From Burkholderiaceae bacterium (GTDB taxonomy: Bacteria > Pseudomonadota > Gammaproteobacteria > Burkholderiales > Burkholderiaceae), in the NCBI GenBank assembly GCA_022701845.1, contig JAKONS010000208.1, positions 1 to 5,382 of the forward strand: DNA of 5,382 nucleotides. The letters run 5' to 3'. A program made the position numbers and the translations under genes. Positions 1 through 5,382 of this stretch are shown here, in pieces. Each line of letters opens with the position of its first letter. Position 1 is the first letter of the stretch. The notes under the pieces are model-generated. The model had not been told where the DNA came from. It searched no databases and was given only the letters and a program-made list of their open reading frames with translations.

Positions 1-789
1 AAACCCGACGTGGCGATCAGCTTCGGCGGCTACATCGCCTTTCCGGCCGGGCTGATGTCGGTGCTGAGCTGGAAACCCCTGGTGCTGCACGAGCAGAACT
101 CGGTGCCGGGCCTGGTCAACCGGGTGCTGGCCCTGGTGGCCGACCGCGCCTTCACCGCCTTCCCGAATGTGCTGAAGACCGGCGAATGGGTGGGCAACCC
201 GCTGCGCGCCGAATTCCTGGCGGTGCCGGCGCCGGCCGAACGCTTCGCCGGCCGCAGCGGCCCGCTGCGCCTGCTGGTGGTGGGCGGCAGCCTGGGCGCC
301 AAGGCGCTCAACGACATCGTGCCCGCCGCGCTGGCCCTGCTGCCCGAGGCCGAGCGCCCGGTGGTCGTGCACCAGAGCGGCGAGAAGCAGATCGCCGAGC
401 TGCGCGCCAACTACGCTCGCGCCGGCGTCGAGGCCACCTTGACGCCGTTCATCGAAGACACCGCCCGCGCTTTCGCCGATGCCGACCTGATCGTCGCCCG
501 CGCCGGCGCCAGCACCGTCACCGAGATCGCCGCGGTGGGCGCCGCCGCGCTCTTCGTGCCGTTCCCGTTCGCGGTCGACGACCACCAGACCACCAACGCG
601 CGCTTCCTGGCCGATGCCGGCGCCGCCTGGCTGGTGCAGCAGAAGGTGCTCGACGCCGCCGCGCTGGCGCAGTTGCTGCGCGGCATGACCCGCGCCGAGC
701 TGCTGGCGCGCGCCGACAAGGCCAGGGCGCTGGCCCAGCGCGACGCGGTGACCGCGGTGGTCGACGCCTGCGAGGAGGTCGCCCGATGA
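1..789 (+). CDS. murG: MurG, UDP-GlcNAc:lipid I GlcNAc transferase (5' end outside window)
   Basis: MurG transfers GlcNAc from UDP-GlcNAc to undecaprenyl-PP-MurNAc-pentapeptide (lipid I) at the inner face of the cytoplasmic membrane, giving lipid II. The reading frame is open from base 1 (first codons Lys-Pro-Asp-Val) and gives 262 residues, against about 355 for the E. coli enzyme. The N-terminal 90 or so residues, including the glycine-rich GGTGGH loop, therefore lie upstream of the window. Visible family motifs, counted from the first residue in the window, are FGGY (8-11), HEQN (30-33), GNPLR (65-69), the second glycine loop GGSLGA (95-100), HQSGE (124-128), and the donor-binding block [10 protein letters not shown] (166-175) followed by [13 protein letters not shown] (188-200). 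The GTG at 10 is an internal Val codon, not the start. The stop at 787-789 overlaps an ATG at 786 as ATGA. Assignment is secure; only the N-terminus is missing. Confidence 0.97.
   Translation, partial: KPDVAISFGGYIAFPAGLMSVLSWKPLVLHEQNSVPGLVNRVLALVADRAFTAFPNVLKTGEWVGNPLRAEFLAVPAPAERFAGRSGPLRLLVVGGSLGAKALNDIVPAALALLPEAERPVVVHQSGEKQIAELRANYARAGVEATLTPFIEDTARAFADADLIVARAGASTVTEIAAVGAAALFVPFPFAVDDHQTTNARFLADAGAAWLVQQKVLDAAALAQLLRGMTRAELLARADKARALAQRDAVTAVVDACEEVAR
773..779 (+). promoter_or_regulatory. Consensus Shine-Dalgarno at the end of murG
   Basis: AGGAGGT is a full match to the anti-Shine-Dalgarno of 16S rRNA and lies inside the last codons of murG. It is six bases upstream of the ATG at 786, which is ideal spacing, but more than 60 bases upstream of the murC ATG, too far to serve it directly. 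It is the best ribosome binding site in the window, and it points to initiation at 786 rather than at murC. Confidence 0.6.
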
Positions 790-845
790 CGCCGAATCTC
801 CGCCTCCCCCGAACACCCCGCCGCCCGGCAGAAGAACAACGATGA
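786..845 (+). CDS. Possible 19-codon coupling mini-ORF between murG and murC
   Basis: This short frame encodes [19 protein letters not shown], a Pro/Arg-rich peptide with no domain that I recognise. Its ATG overlaps the murG stop as ATGA (786-789), and its TGA overlaps the murC start as ATGA (842-845), so it bridges the two genes exactly. It has an ideal AGGAGGT at 773-779. About 10 of its 18 codons after the start end in G or C, well below the flanking genes, and it uses codons such as CGA, ACA and CAA that are scarce nearby. This argues against a peptide under selection. If translated, its likely role is to carry ribosomes from murG to murC by termination and re-initiation. It could instead be a remnant of an older murC start, or chance. 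The structure is plain to see; the function is inferred. Confidence 0.4.
   Translation: MTPNLRLPRTPRRPAEEQR
830..834 (+). promoter_or_regulatory. Weak ribosome binding site of murC
   Basis: AGAAG lies seven bases before the murC ATG in an A-rich stretch. It matches the Shine-Dalgarno consensus only partly. The weakness is consistent with murC relying partly on ribosomes arriving from the upstream frame. Confidence 0.4.
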
Positions 846-2271
846 AGCACGCCATCCGCCATATCCATTTCGTCGGCCTGGGCGGCTCCGGCATGAGCGG
901 CATCGCCGAGGTGCTGTTCAACCTCGGCTATGTGGTGTCGGGCTCCGACCTGTCCGACAGCGCCACCCTGCGCCGCCTGGGCGGCCTGGGCATCGCCACC
1001 CATGTCGGCCATGCCGAAAGCAATATCGACGGCGCCGACGCGGTGGTCACCAGCACCGCGGTCAAGCAGGACAACCCCGAGGTGGTCGCCGCCCGCGCCA
1101 AGCGCATCCCGGTGGTGCCGCGCGCCATGATGCTGGCCGAGCTGATGCGCCTGAAGCAGGGCATCGCCATCGCCGGCACCCACGGCAAGACCACCACCAC
1201 CAGCCTGGTCACCAGCGTGCTGGCCGAGGCCGGGCTCGACCCCACCTTCGTCATCGGCGGGCGCCTCAACAGCGCCGGCGCCAACGCCAAGCTGGGCACC
1301 GGCGACTACATCGTGGTGGAGGCCGACGAGTCCGACGCGTCGTTCCTGAACCTGCTGCCGGTGATGGCGGTGGTGACCAACATCGACGCCGACCACATGG
1401 AGACCTACGGCCACGATTTCGCTCGGCTGAAGGGCGCCTTCGTCGACTTCCTGCACCGCATGCCGTTCTACGGCGTGGCCATCCTGTGCGTCGACGACGC
1501 CGCCATCCGCGAGATCATTCCGCAGGTGACCTGCCCGGTGACCGGCTACGGCTTCTCGGAAGACGCCCAGGTGCGCGCGGTGGACGTGCGGGCCGAAGGC
1601 GGGCGCATGCGCTTCACCGTGCAGCGCCGCAACGGCGTCACCCTGCCCGACCTGGACGTGACGCTGGCCCTGGCCGGCCGCCACAACGTGCTCAACGCGC
1701 TGTCGGCCATCGCGGTGGCGGTCGAACTGGGCATCGCCGACGAGGCGGTGCTGACCGCGCTGGCCGGTTTTCGCGGCGTGGGCCGGCGCTTCCAGCGCTA
1801 CGGCGAGCTGCCCACCGCCGACGGCGGCAGCTTCACCCTCATCGACGACTACGGCCACCATCCGGTCGAGATGGCGGCGACGCTCTCGGCCGCCGCCGGC
1901 GCCTTCCCGGGCCGCCGCATCGTGCTGGCCTTCCAGCCGCACCGCTTCAGCCGCACCCGCGACTGCTTCGAGGACTTCGTCAAGGTGATCGGCGAGCATG
2001 CCGACACGGTGCTGCTGGCCGAGGTGTACGCCGCTGGCGAGGCGCCGATCGTGGCCGCCGACGGCCGTGCGCTGGTGCGTGCGCTGCGGGTGGCGGCCAG
2101 GGTCGAGCCGGTCTTCGTCGACGACATCGCCGACATGCCGGCGGCCATCGCCGCCCAGGCGCGCGACGGCGACGTGGTGATCTGCATGGGCGCCGGCACC
2201 ATCGGTGCGGTGCCGGCCAAGGTCGCCGAGATGCTGTCCACCCCGCAAGCCGCCACCGCAGGAGCCGCCGC

Positions 2272-2275
<4 letters not shown>
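842..2275 (+). CDS. murC: MurC, UDP-N-acetylmuramate--L-alanine ligase
   Basis: Cytoplasmic ATP-dependent ligase that adds L-Ala to UDP-MurNAc, the first step in building the peptidoglycan stem peptide. The 477 residues fit the family (E. coli, 491). Domains in order: an N-terminal Rossmann-like UDP-binding domain with GLGGSGM (12-18); a central ATPase domain with P-loop GTHGKTTTT (112-120), EADESD (160-165) and NIDADHM (180-186); [12 protein letters not shown] (278-289) before the third domain; and a C-terminal domain with DDYGHHP (335-341) and QPHRFSRTR (365-373). DDYGHHP is typical of MurC. The ATG at 842 is chosen because [12 protein letters not shown] is the usual N-terminus and no in-frame start lies in the preceding spacer. 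The last ten or so residues are an Ala-rich tail whose codons also hold the ddl ribosome binding site. It overlaps ddl by four bases. No catalytic motif appears damaged. Confidence 0.98.
2260..2264 (+). promoter_or_regulatory. Ribosome binding site fixing the ddl start
   Basis: AGGAG within the last codons of murC lies seven bases before the GTG at 2272. It supports that GTG over the later in-frame GTG (2341) and ATG (2347), which fall inside the conserved VAVLMGG strand and would remove part of the fold. Confidence 0.75.
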
Positions 2276-3302
<1,027 letters not shown>

Positions 3303-3306
<4 letters not shown>

Positions 3307-4121
3307 ACGACATGTCGCCCGCACCCTTCGACGTCAGGCTGATGAACGTGACCGCCGCGGTCCTGTTCGCCGGCTGCGCGGCGATGCTGCTGGCGGCTGC
3401 GGGCTGGTGGACGCTGCGCAACCCGGCCTTCGCGCTGGGGGGCATCGTCATCGAGGGCAGGCTCACCCACAACAACGCGATCACCCTGCGGGCCAACGTG
3501 GCGCACAAGCTCGAGGGCAGTTTCTTCACCGTCGACCTGCGCAGCGCGCGCGCGGCCTTCGAGTCGGTGCCGTGGATCCGGCATGCCGACGTGCGGCGCG
3601 AGTTTCCCAACCGGCTGCATGTCACGCTGGAAGAGCATGTGCCGGTCGCCTACTGGGGTCCGGAAACCGGCTCGGCCATGGTCAACAGCTACGGCGAGGT
3701 GTTCGAGGCCAACGTCGCCGATGTCGAGAGCGAAGACCTGCCGCGCCTGTTCGGCCCCGAAGGCCATGCCGCCGAGGCGCTGGCGATGCGCGCCACCCTG
3801 GAGCCGGTGTTCGAGCCGCTCGGCATGGAGATCACCCAGCTGGTGCTGTCCGGCCGCGGCAGCTGGCAGGTGACGCTGGACGACGGCCCGACGGTGGAGG
3901 TCGGCGGCGGCAGCACCGAGGAGATCGTCGCCCGCACCCGCCGCTTCACCCGCACGCTGAGCCAGGTCGCCGCCAAGTACGGCCGCCGGCCCGACGCGCT
4001 GGTGTCGGCCGACCTGCGCCACGGCGAAGGCTATGCGATCAAGCTCAACGGCGTGACCACGATGACGGTCGAGCAGGTGGCGGCCCAGGCGCGCAAGAAC
4101 CCGGTCAAGGCCGTCGACTGA
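3303..4121 (+). CDS. ftsQ: FtsQ, cell division protein (POTRA domain)
   Basis: Bitopic inner-membrane protein of the divisome. In the family it recruits FtsB and FtsL and helps control septal synthesis by FtsW/FtsI. It is 272 residues from the GTG, close to E. coli FtsQ (276). A short cytoplasmic N-terminus of about 14 residues is followed by one hydrophobic membrane segment (about 15-36), a POTRA domain (about 43-112; [12 protein letters not shown] at its start, [28 protein letters not shown] at its end, a highly typical run), and a periplasmic beta domain with the conserved [12 protein letters not shown] block (237-248). The GTG at 3303 overlaps the ddl stop as GTGA. ATG at 3312, three codons later, is the alternative start and would leave the protein essentially unchanged. 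The divergent periplasmic sequence is normal for this family. Placement between ddl and ftsA confirms the call. Confidence 0.96.
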
Positions 4122-4162
4122 CGCCGGCGAACCAACAAAAGATATCGAGGGAACAACGAGTT
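4122..4162 (+). promoter_or_regulatory. A-rich ftsQ-ftsA gap with ftsA ribosome binding site
   Basis: This 41-base gap is the only true break between genes downstream of murC. Its last 33 bases are about 40% GC, against about 70% around it. GAGGG at 4147-4151 lies 11 bases before the ftsA ATG, slightly long spacing for a ribosome binding site. The A-rich, probably unfolded leader suggests independent ribosome entry on ftsA rather than coupling to ftsQ. I see no convincing -35/-10 pair and no terminator hairpin. Confidence 0.6.
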
Positions 4163-5382
4163 ATGGCTAAAGAGTACAAGGACCTGGTCGTCGGCCTGGA
4201 CATCGGTACCGCCAAGGTGATGGCCGTGGTGGCCGAGGTGATGTCCGACGGACAGCTGAAGCTGGCCGGGCTGGGCGTCGCGCCCTCGAACGGCCTCAAG
4301 CGCGGCGTGGTGGTGAACATCGACGCCACGGTGCAGAGCATCCAGCAGGCGCTGCGCGAGGCCGAGCTGATGGCCGACTGCAAGATCACCCGCGTCTACA
4401 CCGGCATCACCGGCAGCCATATCCGCGGCCTCAATTCCAGCGGCATGGTGGCGGTCAAGGACAAGGAGGTCACCCCGGCCGACGTGGCGCGGGTGGTCGA
4501 GACCGCCAAGGCGATCAACATCTCGACCGACCAGCGCCTGCTGCTGGTCGAGCCGCAGGAATTCGTCATCGACGGCCAGGACGTGCGCGAGCCGATCGGC
4601 ATGAGCGGCATCCGGCTGGAGGCCAAGGTGCACATCGTGACCGGCGCCCAGAGCGCGGCCGAGAACATCATCAAGTGCGTGCGCCGCTGCGGGCTCGATG
4701 TCGAGCAGCTGATGCTCAACCCGCTGGCCAGCAGCCAGGCGGTGCTGACCGACGACGAGCGCGAGCTGGGCGTGGCGGTGGTCGACATCGGCGCCGGCAC
4801 CACCGACGTCGCCATCTTCACCAACGGCGCCATCCGCCACACCGCGGTGATCCCGATCGCTGGCGACCTGATCACCAGCGACATCGCGATGGCGCTGCGC
4901 ACCCCCACCAAGGACGCCGAGGACATCAAGGTCGAGTCCGGCTGCGCCAAGCAGCTGCTGGCCGACCCCGAGGCGCAGGTCGAGGTGCCGGGCCTGGGCG
5001 ACCGCGGCCCGCGCATGCTGAGCCGCCAGGCGCTGGCCGGCGTGATCGAGCCGCGGGTCGAGGAGATCTTCTCGCTGGTGCAGCAGGTGATCCGCGAATC
5101 CGGCTACGAGGAGATGCTGTCCTCCGGCATCGTGCTGACCGGCGGCAGCGCGGTCATGCCGGGCATGGTCGAGCTGGCCGAGGACATCTTTTTGAAACCG
5201 GTGCGCCGCGGCGTGCCGAAGTACCGCAGCGCCCTGGCCGACATGGTCAGCCAGCCGCGCGCCGCCACCGTGATGGGCCTGATGGAAGAGGCCCGGCTGG
5301 CGCGCATGCGCGGCTTCAAGGTGGCGCAGAAACATGGTTCCGTGAAAACGGCCTTCGGCCGCTTCAAGGATTTCATCGTGGG
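4163..5382 (+). CDS. ftsA: FtsA, actin-like FtsZ membrane anchor (3' end outside window)
   Basis: FtsA is an actin-family ATPase that tethers FtsZ filaments to the inner face of the membrane and recruits later divisome proteins. From the ATG at 4163 the frame runs 406 full codons plus two bases (GG, necessarily Gly407) to the window edge. E. coli FtsA has 420 residues, so only the last few codons should be missing. Motifs: phosphate-1 loop LDIGTAKV (12-19); the 1C subdomain, where actin subdomain 1B is replaced, at roughly 85-160; phosphate-2 loop VDIGAGTTDVAIF (207-219); adenosine motif GIVLTGGSAVMPGM (322-335). The visible C-terminus AFGRFKDFIVG (397-407) has the basic/hydrophobic pattern of the amphipathic membrane-targeting helix. 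ATG is supported by GAGGG at 4147-4151 and the typical start MAKEYKDLVVGLDIGT. ftsZ is expected next, outside the window. Confidence 0.98.
   Translation, partial: MAKEYKDLVVGLDIGTAKVMAVVAEVMSDGQLKLAGLGVAPSNGLKRGVVVNIDATVQSIQQALREAELMADCKITRVYTGITGSHIRGLNSSGMVAVKDKEVTPADVARVVETAKAINISTDQRLLLVEPQEFVIDGQDVREPIGMSGIRLEAKVHIVTGAQSAAENIIKCVRRCGLDVEQLMLNPLASSQAVLTDDERELGVAVVDIGAGTTDVAIFTNGAIRHTAVIPIAGDLITSDIAMALRTPTKDAEDIKVESGCAKQLLADPEAQVEVPGLGDRGPRMLSRQALAGVIEPRVEEIFSLVQQVIRESGYEEMLSSGIVLTGGSAVMPGMVELAEDIFLKPVRRGVPKYRSALADMVSQPRAATVMGLMEEARLARMRGFKVAQKHGSVKTAFGRFKDFIV

Noticed and set aside
10..12. GTG as a start of murG
   Set aside because: It would remove the essential N-terminal glycine loop. 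The frame is open upstream and the preceding codons (Lys-Pro-Asp) match the usual MurG sequence before FGGY.
186..845. A 219-residue plus-strand frame within murG
   Set aside because: Most of it is the +1 shadow of murG, Arg/Gly/Ala-rich. Only its last 19 codons, from the ATG at 786, have independent support and are reported as the mini-ORF.
518..2248. A 576-residue open frame on the minus strand across murG and murC
   Set aside because: It lies wholly opposite two secure genes. Its translation is a low-complexity run rich in His, Gly, Val and Arg, the usual shadow of GC-rich codons. It shows no family motif.
4122..4162. A sigma-70 promoter for ftsA in the ftsQ-ftsA gap
   Set aside because: The gap has a TATC-like element but no matching -35 at proper spacing. 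A transcript start so close to the ATG would leave almost no leader.
4031..5335. A 434-residue minus-strand frame opposite ftsA
   Set aside because: It is rich in His, Ala, Asp and Gly with no motif, and it mirrors the ftsA codons. Rare stop codons in GC-rich antisense DNA explain its length.
5349..5361. Perfect short hairpin CGGCC-TTC-GGCCG near the 3' end of ftsA
   Set aside because: It lies inside conserved codons (Ala-Phe-Gly-Arg), has a five-base stem and no T-run after it. It is expected by chance in DNA this GC-rich.

Overview
This window is an uninterrupted piece of the division and cell wall (dcw) cluster, with every gene on the + strand: murG (3' part), murC, ddl, ftsQ and ftsA (lacking only its last few codons). 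The DNA is very GC-rich (about 70% by eye), with third codon positions almost all G or C. The gene order murG-murC-ddl-ftsQ-ftsA without murB between murC and ddl, together with the FtsA and MurC sequences, points to a betaproteobacterium, most likely Burkholderiales and probably Comamonadaceae-like. The lineage is an inference from remembered protein features, not from a search.

Layout: positions 1-789 encode the C-terminal three quarters of the lipid II-forming glycosyltransferase MurG. A 52-base spacer follows that is not empty: it holds a 19-codon reading frame (786-845). This frame overlaps the murG stop by ATGA at one end and the murC start by ATGA at the other, and a perfect AGGAGGT Shine-Dalgarno sequence precedes it. 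MurC (842-2275) is followed by Ddl (2272-3306) and FtsQ (3303-4121). The last two junctions are four-base GTGA overlaps with almost the same surrounding sequence. A 41-base A-rich gap with its own ribosome binding site separates ftsQ from ftsA (4163 to the window end).

How the genes work together: Ddl makes D-Ala-D-Ala, MurC adds the first L-Ala to UDP-MurNAc to start the stem peptide, and MurG adds GlcNAc to lipid I to make lipid II. FtsQ and FtsA belong to the division machine that directs this precursor to the septum; FtsA anchors FtsZ to the membrane, and FtsQ connects early and late division proteins. The tight packing suggests one transcript with translational coupling from murG to ftsQ.

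I see no RNA gene, mobile element, CRISPR array, terminator or sign of horizontal transfer, and I do not think the window holds a new system. The observations most worth a second look are the coupling mini-ORF between murG and murC and the near-identical murC/ddl and ddl/ftsQ junctions.
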